NCBI GenBank assembly: GCA_949152475.1
Contig: OX424558.1
Location: 40,540,751-40,604,750, forward strand
Source of the DNA: Terebella lapidaria
Lineage: Eukaryota > Annelida > Polychaeta > Terebellida > Terebellidae
Direction of reading: 5' to 3'
Length of the DNA stretch: 64,000 bases
Part shown: positions 45,434 through 56,519 of the stretch, piece after piece
Layout of the letters: each line of letters begins with the position of its first letter
Numbering within the stretch: position 1 is the first letter of the stretch
Notes under the pieces: model-generated
Databases searched by the model: none
What the model saw: only the letters and a program-made list of their open reading frames with translations
What the model was told of the DNA's origin: nothing
Made by a program: the position numbers and the translations under genes

Positions 45434-46146
45434 GGTTAAGGCAGTTTTTACAGAATATTGATATCTTAATTTGGTAAAAAGTTATAACAACATTTGTGTA
45501 GTACTTTCTCGCCAAAATTGACACCTAATTAAGTATTATAATGAGTATTCATGACGTCACACTAGTACTTTCAGATAAATAACTCTTGATATTTCACCTT
45601 TTGTTTACAATTTTTTAGTTTTAACTATTTTGTCGCGTTTGGTATTAAACATAATCAGAATTTAATAACCTAATTTCCAAGTGAACAATGCCCGAAATAC
45701 TGCCGTTAGCAACGGTGGATGCTATGGGCCCAAACTTCATGAATATACTACTTTTTCGTCAAAAATACATTATAACATTCATGTATTTCATTTAAAACAT
45801 AAAATAAATGCCTTATCATCATGATAACTCTCTTTAGTTACGAGCATAGGTCCCTAGCAACGGCATTGCTATGGACAGTATCTAAGGGATGGATGGTATG
45901 GCGATGTTCGACTACACATATTTATGGTATATTTTTCATTGAGATATACAGCAATATATTTCGTGATAATATATATAAAGGACACAGATTTAGCATCCGA
46001 ATATAACTAATTAAAAGAGTTTTACTGTGACGTCATGAATACTAATTATAAAATTAGGTGTTAATTTTGGCGGGAAATAATTTGAATAAATTATCATAAC
46101 TTTGGAACCAATTAAGATATCAACATGCTGTGAAGACCACGCTAAT
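45434..46146. mobile_element. Long-armed inverted-repeat element (~100-bp arms)
   Basis: The left arm (TTGATATCTTAATTTGG ... CGCCAAAATTGACACCTAAT ... GTATTCATGACGTCA) is inverted at the right (TGACGTCATGAATACTAAT ... ATTAGGTGTTAATTTTGGCG ... CCAATTAAGATATCAA) at about 80% identity. The interior includes two diverged TAGCAACGG motifs but no transposase. Exact ends and target duplication are not resolved. Confidence 0.75.
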
Positions 46147-46149
46147 TCA

Positions 46150-46560
46150 CACGATTCACTCTATTTTTATGTACCAAAACTAATAAATTTTTTACTATGA
46201 CCAGACTCTATCAAGAGGAAGCCATATGACGGGTATGGAAGTCCACTGGTGTGTACAAATGAATACAGTTGCAATGAATATGGAAGGTTGGTTAAGACTG
46301 AAGACTGATATGTTTTCTCAAAGTAACAAACTGTGCCATATTTGCAGGTGCCAAGTTGTGATGATGGGAACCAGTCCATTGAAATTGCTCCCTGCAAATA
46401 GTTGAACAGAGTTTGATGCGCAGAAATATGCCAAATAGACTCAAATGTTCCACGCAAAGCGTCACTGCGATCTTGCACTTCATTCTTGCAAGCACTAAAG
46501 GCAAGACATAATGCAGTGAATGCACTCAATATGATGCACTCGAAGATCTGCTGTCAAAGA
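46150..46560. other. Unassigned region with a 120-codon minus-strand frame
   Basis: The frame at 46167-46529 (minus, starting MSAFTALCLAFSACKNEV) lies between an inverted-repeat element and a LINE scrap, and I recognise no domain. It could be decayed repeat sequence; a real small gene is not supported. Confidence 0.3.
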
Positions 46561-46809
46561 ACAGGGTGAACTGTTCAATCCCGCAGTACAGTTTTCCTGG
46601 CACAAAAACTGTTATTCTTCATTCACAAGTGTAATGAACATACCATCCAGAAGATAAGTCCCAGCAGATAAGTCTACAATATCGTCTAGGATACAAAGGA
46701 ATGCCTTCAATTGAAAAAAGAACTGTCCTTGTTCTGCGGCAAGATATCATGATGTTGTAAAGTTAGTGCTCGAATTGTGTCCACTTCAAACTTCATTCTA
46801 TGTCTTTTT

Positions 46810-47050
46810 AATCGGGAACCATCCCAGAGGAATGGAAATGAGTTGACGTTTCGGCATTGTATAAGGATGATGACAGTCCAGACCCATCAAATTACAGACC
46901 AATATTGGTTCTATCAATGTTTGTATGAGCTGTTGCACAAACAACTGTGTGGTTATGTTCAAGAACACGATCTTCGCAATGTACATCAATCTTGCTTTCA
47001 CTATCAATGTCCACATTCTAAGCAACATGGAGTCTGTACGATGGCGAAAA
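46810..47050 (+). mobile_element. Decayed LINE reverse-transcriptase fragment
   Basis: The plus strand encodes VDVSALYKDDDSPDPSNYRP, which is the conserved NYRPI region of non-LTR retrotransposon reverse transcriptases, preceded by IPEEWK (followed by a stop). The similarity continues in another frame with KQLCGYVQEHDL, so there is at least one stop and one frameshift. About 240 bp remain; 5' and 3' ends are missing. Confidence 0.7.
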
Positions 47051-47139
47051 TTATCAATTTACAAATTTGTCGGAAAATTTCATTATACAGTGAAGCATTT
47101 GTGACAGGGTTACATTTTGACAGTTCTGCCTAACGGAGT

Positions 47140-48410
47140 TTACTATTTATAGCTCATTCTACCGTGGAAATAAATACATAGTTCCCGCGATTTCTCGTTT
47201 GTTTACGCCTGCCTTGGCAACCAGCCAACAAAGTTTAAACACATCTACCGAAACTTTTGAACAGACAACATCAACCTCAATAACGGAATAATTAATTTAA
47301 CTTAAACAGTGAGTACTAATCTTGTATCTCTATTTGTATTACAGATTCGCCAATGTTTTTGTAATGTTGGATCTTCGGATCTCTTGGATTTTCGAGTTCA
47401 GGACTTTGTTTATTTTGCGCCGTCAGGCAGTTATCAAACTTAATTTGTTCCTTTCAGATATTTAAATCAGCCCGCCATCAGTCATCCATTCATCCATCAT
47501 TGTTCGAGACATCCATTTTCACAACTGGGGTAAGGTGCTAATTGTATTTGTATATAACACTTGCACGTATGAACGGAATGAATGTCTGTGATACAGTCGG
47601 TAGATTGGTAGTGACAGTTTTATAGTGTGTCGATTTCATTCTTAGTTTCATTCAACTATTTGGATCATTCCTTCATTTCATTTCATATGTTTCCATATAT
47701 GCTACATATATGGGTTGTATAAACATGCCATTTTGTTTTCATTTGTTATCACCCTATACTCATGTTATTCATTATTATATTATTACAGGGTCTTTGTCTT
47801 GGACCAAATGAAGTCATATTGAAACCCATCCATCTCGTTTTGAATCATCAACGCAACATTCACGACCCCGAAACACATTAATAATTTTTTGTTCGAGTTA
47901 TGTTCAGTCTGGTCAATAATCTGGAATTTGGACGAGAGTGAGGGGCTGTAACATTCGAAGGGGGCGACAATAGGTGTATTTGTACACTTGGTACCAAAAT
48001 ACACGATGTTTGCAGTGAATGAACCCCAACTGTTAGATAGTTAATGAGATTGTGACAATTGACATCGATCCACTTACTTGCATCCTTGACTTCTTCTATA
48101 TAGTCTAGTGGGTGAAGCATGACAAGAAAATCACATTCGACTCATTCTTATCTTTTGCTTTTCGTGCGTACATATCCGGGACTCACGGAAATGTTATTAA
48201 ACCATGACCAGCGATATGTCAATTGAATTGCTTAGTACATGGTTGGGGCCGTTTCCTTTGTTGCTGACAGGTTACTATTGAACAGAGATACACCAAATTA
48301 CTATTTCCGCAAACTGGAACCTCTGCACTAAGTCACGCAGACGTGGGTCTCTCGCCAATAGTGGCCTCGTGCCGGTGGTTTTTTTTTCCGGTTTGAAGAA
48401 TTTGTTCCCA
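47140..48410. other. Intergenic, nothing recognised
   Basis: AT-rich sequence with short frames only. Confidence 0.3.
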
Positions 48411-48415
48411 GTTTT

Positions 48416-49562
48416 TAGCTTACTGGCCCATAAGGGCCGATAAGCTATTGTCGTGGTTTTTCGTCCGTCGTCCGTCGTCGTCGTCGTTGTCCGCCACAAC
48501 ATCTGTTGAAAAATTTTTATCTTTTTTTTCAGGCTGATGAATTTGTCCATAAATTTGTGTGAATATGTATTGGGTCAATACCCCCTGACGTTTTTTTCAT
48601 TTTTTTTTTTTTATTGAATCGATTATGCAGTTTTTGGCGGCCATTTTTATGCCGAAAATGGTCGTTTTTGCATGTTTTCAACTTCAAAAATTATTTTCTC
48701 AAAAACTGTCTGATCAGTTTTGAGATTCTAGTTTCAAATATTCCCCTCATGTATCCTTATAATGTGTATAAGTTTCGATGCTCTTGAATCGCCGGCCTGC
48801 GTGTGGCGACCATTTTGATGTTTTTAAGGGGCCCAAATAGGACTTTTCCTTGTTAAATTTTCCTATGCTTTATATTGGGCCACAATGTTCTTGATATCTC
48901 ACTTAATATTGAGATTAGAGACTTAGAATGAATTGTGAACATATAGGAAATGATATATGCTGGATATTCTCGTGACCTTGAATTTGACCTTTGACCTCAT
49001 TTTCAAGGTCAGAGCACAAAATGGCCAATATCTCGCTCATTATTGACTTTACAGCTTAGGAATCAATTGTGGACATATAGGAAGTGATATATGCTGAGTA
49101 TTCTCGTGACCTTGAATTTGACCTTTGACCTCATTTTCAAGGTCAGAGCACAAAATCGCTAATATCTCGCTTATTATTCACTTTACAGCTTCGAAATATA
49201 TTGTGGACATATAGGAAATGATATATGCTGGATATTCTGATTGCCTTTCATTTTCTGATTGCATTTTTAAATATCTCGCGTATTATTTACTTTTCAGCTT
49301 GGGAATCAATTGTGGACATATAAGAAATAATATATACTGAATATTATCCTGACTTTGAATATGACTTTTGACCTCATTTTCAAAGTCAAAGCAAGAAATA
49401 GCGCATATCTCACTTGTTGTCAACTTTACAGCTTACGAATCAATTGTGGACATATAGGAAATGATATATGCTGAATATACTTGTAACCTTGAAGTTACCA
49501 GACCATCGGTCCGATCACCTATTGGCTAGCCGGTAAGCTACAGGTCCTTTGGGCCTATGTTA
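48416..49562. repeat. Hairpin-capped interspersed repeat with 134-bp internal array (copy 1)
   Basis: It starts with the near-palindrome GCTTACTGGCCCATAAGGGC...GATAAGC and ends with a smaller hairpin (AGGTCCTTTGGGCCT). Inside, GGACATATAGGAAATGATAT recurs at 48939, 49073, 49207, 49316 and 49450: four 134-bp steps with one shortened unit. GACCTTGAATTTGACCTTTG occurs in most units. There is no coding content. The hairpin end recalls Helitron-like elements, but the diagnostic termini are not clear. Confidence 0.75.
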
Positions 49563-49684
49563 ATCATTCTTTGCTGGTTTTCAATTGATGAAACATTTAA
49601 TGAAAGATTTTTCTAATCTTTTAAAATAGATAATAATTGTTAGAATGGGAAAAAGAGTGTGAAAACGAGAACAAATCATCAAAA

Positions 49685-49860
49685 CCGGGAAACTATTTAT
49701 CCCTGGTTTGATAGTGTTTTTCTCAGTTTGAATATTCTTTCCCGGTTGAAATAGTTCTTTCTTGGTTCAAATCATTTATTCCTAATATGAATAGGTTTTT
49801 CCCGGTGTAAATAAGTTATTCCCGGCATTAATAATTATTTCCCAGTTCAAATTATTGAGA
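49685..49860. repeat. Irregular short tandem repeat of TTCCCGGTT-type units
   Basis: Variants of TTCCCGGTTTAAATAGTT recur about eight times at irregular spacing. It is strongly diverged. Confidence 0.5.
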
Positions 49861-49864
49861 CTTT

Positions 49865-51590
49865 CCTAGGTTTACAAAGACAAATTGATTAAGCTCAAAA
49901 ATGTTGGATGGCACTAAGAACCCTCTCTAATTGGACGATCAAGATATCCATCAAACTGTGTGTGTTTATTTTTATTATTCGTGTTTGGATAATGGTCTCA
50001 CCTTGTTGAAAGCATAGATTCAAACTAGACAAAAAAAAATCCTAAAATTTCTACCCACCATATGCATAGTTAGTTTTGAATTGAACAGAAGCCCAGAAAA
50101 TTCTACCCAAAAATTAGCAAGAAAATCCATCACGTTATTATTATACATTTATGTATTTGCATATTCAGTCAAACTCATGCATACATTTCTGGAGTAAACA
50201 CACTAAGCAAGCTAATATAGTTCCACGTGGATTAGTCTATTACAGACGTAGATTGGCTGAACATGATAACACATACATTTTGTGATAAGAATCCACAGGG
50301 CAGTATATTTACTCGCTAATCTATCAACATAGCCATATGGGTTCAGTCATACGTGTGAAAGGGTAAATATCAATTTCTCATTGAACACATACACTGCACG
50401 GTTTAGAAATGGATGATGTGTCGGTCTACGTGAAACTCAAAATAAAAAATAAGCAAGTTGTTCTGTCATACTTGTTGGTTTATGAAAGGGATGGGAATGA
50501 AAGGGATGAGAAATGACAGGCGAGGAGATGTCATAACGTGTTCTGTGAACTACAACTGACACATAGTGTAGTGTAAAACTGTGGGCAATGAACTAGACAT
50601 ATCAGAGTGATTGTAAACTGTGACGTCTTGGGGGAAAACTGCCTATGATGACACCCGAGCCAGATCAATGGTGTGGTGCAGGCTGATAACATACACTCAC
50701 TCTGCTCCCAATTACTCTCACAATACGGTGCAAACCAATGATCATTTAGTGGATGAATGGCCAGCACGTGCATAAATGGTTAGAAAATCATTTTTTACAC
50801 TGCCTCAGCATACCTGTTCATTTATGTTTGTATATGCTAAATCGTTAACATTCTCTATTTTTTTTTGCTTGGCGGAGACTTCCTTTCTCCTCACAATTTT
50901 GCTTATAAATGAGCAGTAATTGAAGAGGGAAGTAAAATCAATACTTTAATGTGTGTCCAAGGTCCGATTTCTCTTCAGCAATAATTTCTTTCTGGTGATT
51001 CAGCACGGAATGCCTGAACGCCATTTATTTCATTAAGCATTCAAAATTAATGTTTTGCTTTACTGGAAGCACGACATGATTCAATATACGATGGTCCCAT
51101 AAAACATTCATCTCCCTCATGCAGATTAGGGACTTTGCTGTAGAGAACGAAAGTGCAACGTACCGGAGCATTTTGATTAATGTGATGTGGTAGCCAAAAT
51201 ACAAACATGCCTCGTTAATGGTGAACCACGACCTATATTATCTAGGTTGGCTGTTTGTTAGATCAAATTACCCATCACCCATATAACTTCGGTACTGGCG
51301 AGGTCATCATTGCAGGGACATATTGAAATGCTCAAATGTGGTCGATATACATCAGTCAACCTTTTCAAACTACTCCAGTCCTTTGTTTCCAAATCTGGCA
51401 CAAATGTGGAATTGTGTAAAAAAACTGAGCTGACGATGAGCTTTACCAATTTTTTGCGCATTACTTCAGAGAAGTGGTTCGGTATGGTTTGATCATCTGC
51501 ATTATTGGCAGACCTGTTTTTTTATACCATATGAATCAGATTTCAATATATACATGTATATGTTTTATATATTGTCACTGAATAATTAAG
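49865..51590. other. Intergenic with a block repeated near 62.6 kb
   Basis: About 50690-50850 resembles 62590-62740 in the same orientation (CCCAATTACTCTCACAAT versus TCCAATTACTCTTACAAT; ACTGCCTCAGCATA versus ACTGCCTCAGTATA; ATGCTAAATCGTT). No gene is supported. Confidence 0.45.
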
Positions 51591-51599
51591 TTTGGTGAT

Positions 51600-52026
51600 T
51601 ATTTGGATGCTGTATCCCAAGGAACTCAGAGACTAAACAAAACAAAGATACTATAGACTCCTTTTTCAACTACTTAAGTCTAAGGTTGGAGATTGATAGC
51701 AATTTTAAAATGTCAACTAGGTTGTATGACGAACGTGATGATTTCGAATTTTCCATAGTCAATTTCCCTTTTCTGGGCAGCGACATTTCTCTGTCGCCAG
51801 CATATGAGGTGTTTGGTCATCATGATCATACGCTATTCCAGAGCTAGCTGTAGATATGAGGACTTTGTTCACCGAAATTCCCAGCTAGTTTCTAAACTAC
51901 TGCGACAAGGATATGTTTACGGAGACTAATAGCTGCATTATAAAATATATGGACGTCATCAAGATCCTGTTGATATACACACTAAATCTGTGACTAATAT
52001 GCAGCAGGACTTGTTCGCATATTTTT
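51600..52026 (+). mobile_element. Tail of a reverse-transcriptase-bearing element (copy 1)
   Basis: The plus strand encodes LYDERDDFEFSIVNFPFL, resembling the C-terminal region of reverse-transcriptase proteins common in mollusc and cnidarian genomes (where a YDKRDDFxFxIVNFPFLDG pattern occurs), followed by IRYSRASCRYEDFVHRNSQL. It is a broken 3' fragment. The precise superfamily is not assigned. A second copy lies at about 60280-60490. Confidence 0.55.
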
Positions 52027-53148
52027 AGGTTACCGGCCCTTTGGTCCGATAACCTATTGCCATGGCGTTGCGTCCGTCGGCCGGCATCTGTCGTCCGTCA
52101 ACAATTTTATCTTTGAAGTTTACGGTCGGATTTTTCTGAAATTTTGCACAAAAATGCCTAAAAATATTTCGAGAGGGAGGTATTTTTTAGTTTTTTTGAT
52201 TTTCGCATTTTTTTCAAAAATGGCGGCGTTTTTTTTCGCCGAAAAATGGCCAATTTTGGACTTTGATGGTTGTTTTCTCAAAACCTGTTCAGTAACTTTT
52301 TTCTTATTGATGCATAACACTCCTCATATGTACCACTTTGACATGTATAAATTTCGTTGCCCTTGAATCGCTCGAAGTGGGCCATTTTGGGCCCAAACTC
52401 GGCCCAAATGGGACTTTCCCATGTTAAATTACTCTATGCTTTATAATGGGACACATTAAGCCTAATATCTCACTTAATATTGAGATTAGAGACAAGGAAT
52501 CAATTGTGGACATATAGGAAATGATATATGCTGAATATTCTCGTGACCTTGAAGTTGACCTCTGAATTCGGTTTCAAGGTCAGAGCACAAAATGTCTGAT
52601 ATGTCGCTTATTATCGACTTTACAGATTAGGAATCAATTGTGGACATATAGGAAATGATATATGCCGAATATTCTGATGACCTTGAATTTGACCTTTGAC
52701 CTCATTTCCAAGGTCACAGGACAAAATTGCTGATATTTCACTTATTATCAATTTTACAGCTTAGGGATCAATAGTGGACATATAGGAAATGATATATATG
52801 ATGAATATTCTCGTGACCTTGAATTTGACCTCTGGCCTCACTTTCAAGGTCAAGAGCACGAAAAGGCTAATATCTCGCTTATTATTGACTTAACAGCTTA
52901 GAAATCAATTGTGGACATATAGGAAATGATATATGCCGCATATTCTGATGACCTTGAATTTGACCTTTGACCTCATTTTCAAGGTCACAGGACAAAATGG
53001 GTAATATCTCTCTTCCTATCGACTTTACAGCTTAGGAATCAAATATGAACATATAGGAAATGATATATGCAGATTATTGTCATGACCTTGAATTTGACCT
53101 TTGACCTCATTTTCAAAGTCACAGGACAAAATTTCTAATATCGCATTT
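52027..53148. repeat. Hairpin-capped repeat with 134-bp internal array (copy 2)
   Basis: It opens with GGTTACCGGCCCTTTGGTCC...GATAACC, the same palindromic cap as copy 1. The 134-bp units recur at 52510, 52644, 52778, 52915 and 53049. The right-hand hairpin of copy 1 is absent; the sequence passes into another repeat at about 53150. It directly abuts the reverse-transcriptase tail. Confidence 0.75.
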
Positions 53149-53149
53149 T

Positions 53150-53735
53150 ACAATCGCGATTTATACTTGGACTTTACTGTATCAGGAGAAGCAAGAAAAT
53201 CACAGTTTGTTTGACATATAGTCTATTTTCATTCAACTTTTGTAATGTGTCCAGTCAGTGATTTGTAGAGTTTCCAGACTATATAATACAACTGTTGTGA
53301 CAGACTCGTGGGATAGAAATAGGAAGACTGGAATTGAGAGATGAGGGACAGTTTCTCACACACAGGATCTGATTCTGTCCACAGTTTACGGGGAAGGACG
53401 AGATACTCGATTTCGCAGCCATTGAATGGGGATTCGGTTCTATGGACATATTCATGGCTCTCTCTCTCACCAAGAATGACCAATAAAACATTAGTTTTGT
53501 TATATAAAACTACAATATATAATTTAGCTACTGATTCTAGAAATTGGTTATGACAGGAAGTGACAAAATTTTACTGTTGTGTACGAATGAAAACGAACCC
53601 ACAAGGAATAGACCTATCGTGCATAATCCCTCATTCTAATGGGCTTTGTCCAAGATGTATTCTGGGTTCACATTGGGTACATTCTATCTGGCAAACCTTG
53701 AAGATTAGAACTCATAGACTACTTTGGTTGCATTT
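53150..53735. repeat. Dispersed repeat, copy 1 of a ~600-bp block
   Basis: It matches about 63335-64000 in direct orientation at high identity (TTTATACTTGGACTTTAC, AGGAGAAGCAAGAAAATCAC, GATTAGAACTCATAGA). There is no coding content; both-strand short frames are chance. Confidence 0.8.
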
Positions 53736-54109
53736 CTAACAAAATCCAAATCTCTGAAAGTCCTCTCGGAATTCCCAGACATTTCCGAGAGGTTGTGTCT
53801 GAGTGGGATTACTTGAATATTATCCATCAGAACAAATCTGTCTTAGCCGTGGCTAAGTGTGTCACCAAGGCCTTTGGACTCTCTTTGCACTCACGGATCG
53901 TGCGTGCTTGAAACATTGCCGACCACCAGAAATCCAGTTCATTAAGTGCAGATTGGTTATTGTTCATGCTAGAGATCTTGTGGTGTGGTATTTATCAATT
54001 TGTAGGAAGAGTAATTGGGCGGATGTGAATGTTTTCCAATCTCGTAATCACCGACCGACATTATGTAACCCATCGCCCACTGAAACAATGCTGATTTTGC
54101 GCATGTACT

Positions 54110-54490
54110 CTGTATGTTGGCGGCACTGTCGCAATAATGGTGTTCATTATGCGTGCATCGAGAGGGAGAAAAAGCCCTCAGCGGCAGCTGTCTGGTCCCT
54201 ACAGGCCTCGAACCACCCAAGCACATGCCCCGGCCGTGCAACTCCGGAGTGAGCCAGTGATCAATTGTAGAGGACTGCCACAGACCTGAAGCACACGTCC
54301 GTGACAGACAGCTAAATGGCACGGCGCACAATGACCAGGAAAATGTTGTATTCCCTTGTTGTGGAGAACTAATAATGTGGCAACATGGACAGTACTGATC
54401 ACGGGTTTTGTGTATAAAAATTATGTTCGTTTTCACCCCATTCTATTCGGATATTGTACTGGTGGAGAATCTGGTACATGTACAACATGG
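54110..54490 (+). other. Conserved segment X, copy B, upstream of globin 3
   Basis: It aligns with the reverse complement of 44336-44660 and sits about 350 bp upstream of globin 3, a position matching that of copy A relative to the globin pseudogene. It is GC-richer than its surroundings. It could be an exon relic of a neighbouring gene or part of the globin promoter; function is unknown. Confidence 0.55.
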
Positions 54491-54842
54491 TCCATCAATT
54501 ATAATCCCCTGATCTGTTGGAGATTGGATGAGAAGCTTCGGGAATATTGATGTGTCCCTGGTATTGACAGTAATTCCGAAAGCTCTCGGTGTTGGAGCCA
54601 GGGTCGGAATATCGTAGATGATTGTTATTGGAATAGGTTTATGTTTGGATTCGTGAACACCTGGATATATCGCTATGTGGTTAGACAGATGTGGTACACC
54701 ATCGTGTGGTACAGATCTGACCAGATTCACTACGCTCCTGGTGAGCTTCTTATCACGTGTGGCTTGATGTGCTAATCTACTGGAGATTTGACTGGATTAT
54801 CTGATATAAGTGTGTCCTCGTGTGATCGTCGAGGGACTGACG

Positions 54843-55493
54843 ATGGGCGGCTCTCTGTCACACAAGGCTGTACGTCTCCTGTCCCGTAACAAGAAGACAC
54901 CCTCAAGGACCGTCCAGGCCGGAGACATCCCCGACTTCGACGTCAGAGAGAAACAAATCATACGATCCACTTGGCAACAACTCGAGCAGAAGTCACCTCA
55001 AGTAGCAGCAGACATATTCCTGAGGATCTTTGAGCTTCGGCCGGACGTCAAGCAGTTCTTCCCATTCAAGTCGGCGGTGGGCGAGGTGCTCATCAGCCAT
55101 CCGTATTTCAAGGGTCACTCAGTGCGCTTCCTGAACGCTGTGGGTATGACAGTCGCCAATCTGGAGGCTCTGGAGGTGATCCACGTCCCTAACCTTCGCA
55201 AGCTGGGCCAGCACCACACCCGCATCCCCGGCTTCTCACACGACATCTTCCAGGTGTTCTGTGAGGCCATGAACGACGTGTGGGCCAAGTACCTGGGCCG
55301 GAGCTACAGCGGTGAGACACGAGCCGCCTGGGGCCGCATCTTCCGCTTTATTGTGGACCAGGTCGAGGTCGGCTACCAGACGTCAGAGAAAGCAGGACAA
55401 GACAGGCAGGTGGATGTAGGGGAACGTGGATCACCCAGAGACCAATCTGGCCAGGATTTGTCGAACAGTTCGAGGGATGACAGGAGAATCTGA
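54843..55493 (+). CDS. Globin 3: globin X-like, predicted N-myristoylated, single exon
   Basis: 216 residues from the Met that gives MGGSLSHK (Gly2, Ser6: N-myristoylation signal); an upstream in-frame ATG at 54810 would hide it. The globin domain covers about residues 30-180, with distal-type His92 (FKGHSVRF) and proximal-type His125. The residue before it is His instead of the Tyr of globin 1 (GQHHTRI). The tail is short (about 40 residues), polar, and unrelated to that of globin 1. There are no introns in the coding region. Codons for residues 69-179 are 97% identical in DNA to globin 1, while the first ~68 residues are only about half identical, so part of the gene has been homogenised. 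A membrane-attached redox or sensor globin is the family-based guess. Confidence 0.9.
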   Translation: MGGSLSHKAVRLLSRNKKTPSRTVQAGDIPDFDVREKQIIRSTWQQLEQKSPQVAADIFLRIFELRPDVKQFFPFKSAVGEVLISHPYFKGHSVRFLNAVGMTVANLEALEVIHVPNLRKLGQHHTRIPGFSHDIFQVFCEAMNDVWAKYLGRSYSGETRAAWGRIFRFIVDQVEVGYQTSEKAGQDRQVDVGERGSPRDQSGQDLSNSSRDDRRI

Positions 55494-55494
55494 G

Positions 55495-56310
55495 TACATC
55501 GCCTGACACCACATACAACCTGTTGAGGGAACAAATTAAGACTGCAAATAATGGTGTTCAGATAGCAGTCACGGCCGTTGGATTACCCAGTCCGTTGTCC
55601 TTCTACACTGATATGAGATGTGATAATGTATAAACGGATGTGCAACCCACTGAACATGGGTGATGGGTTTAATAGTACACCAGCGTCTGATTACTTCACA
55701 CAGACTTTCTGATGGCGCTCGAATCCTTGTCACAAACGCGACAGTAGTCTGGTAAACTGAGATTCATGACGCATATATGCAATTTTATATTCATGTATTT
55801 TACTCAAGCGTTCGTGATATCATATTATGGAGCTCACATATGTTTCAGGTACATGATTCCACAAACTGTTCAAAAATATATATTGTTCATTTTACGGTTG
55901 TATATTGTGTCGTGTAGGCCTTATTTTATGGAACATATATTTATGGAATCACATACAGAAGCACTTACACCCAGGCTTCAAGCGTTGTGTTGTTTTGTTC
56001 CGTGCGGTTTTCATGATGCACTGTATCAATATAGAAAAATCTATTAAAAAAATCTTTTCCTCGAGACACAATCAAAAGTGCACTTGACGCTACGTTATCA
56101 TTTATTAAAAACAAAAAAGCTCGTGCTATAAATTGGGAAAGCATCGATTATGATTATGATACAGGGCCTTGTGTATAGCTGTTATCTACATCTGTTACTA
56201 GATAGAGAGCGTAGCGTACGGTTGTTTTGTTTTGCTGTCAAATAAAAAAACCCGGCAGTCTGTTTTTTCCCAGTGACAGTCCATGGCGTTGTTGCAGTAC
56301 ACGACTCAGA
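55495..56310. other. Globin 3 downstream region, nothing recognised
   Basis: An AATAAA lies at about 56239, more than 700 bp downstream, so the 3' end of globin 3 is uncertain. No further gene is supported. Confidence 0.3.
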
Positions 56311-56316
56311 CTCTCC

Positions 56317-56508
56317 CTACTTCACTGCTGATGTCCGCCCGCCGGCGCTATTTCCTGATTGATCAGCGCTATAGAACACCTTAATGAAGCTCACAATGCG
56401 TGTATGTTTATCTTCGACAAACACATCGATCTCCCGGACGTGCTTGTAGAGCCTGGCCGCCGCCTGGGGGCACCAGTGCTGGCGGAAGTGAGCCGTAACC
56501 ACCATCAC
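56317..56508 (-). CDS. Unidentified conserved exon or gene relic next to globin 3
   Basis: The minus strand has a 63-codon open frame, MMVVTAHFRQHWCP... with ARLYKHVREIDVFVEDKHTR and IVSFIKVFY in its middle. It is GC-rich compared with its surroundings, has protein-like composition, and has a decayed copy at 41100-41310 in the matching place beside the globin pseudogene. ATTAAGGTGTTC after SFIK could contain a splice donor, so this may be one exon of a larger, lost gene. I do not recognise the family. Confidence 0.45.
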   Translation of the reverse strand: MMVVTAHFRQHWCPQAAARLYKHVREIDVFVEDKHTRIVSFIKVFYSADQSGNSAGGRTSAVK

Positions 56509-56519
56509 ACATCTCTAGC

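Noticed and set aside
46167-46529. 120-codon minus-strand frame between an inverted-repeat element and a LINE scrap
   Set aside because: No recognisable domain and surrounded by mobile-element debris.
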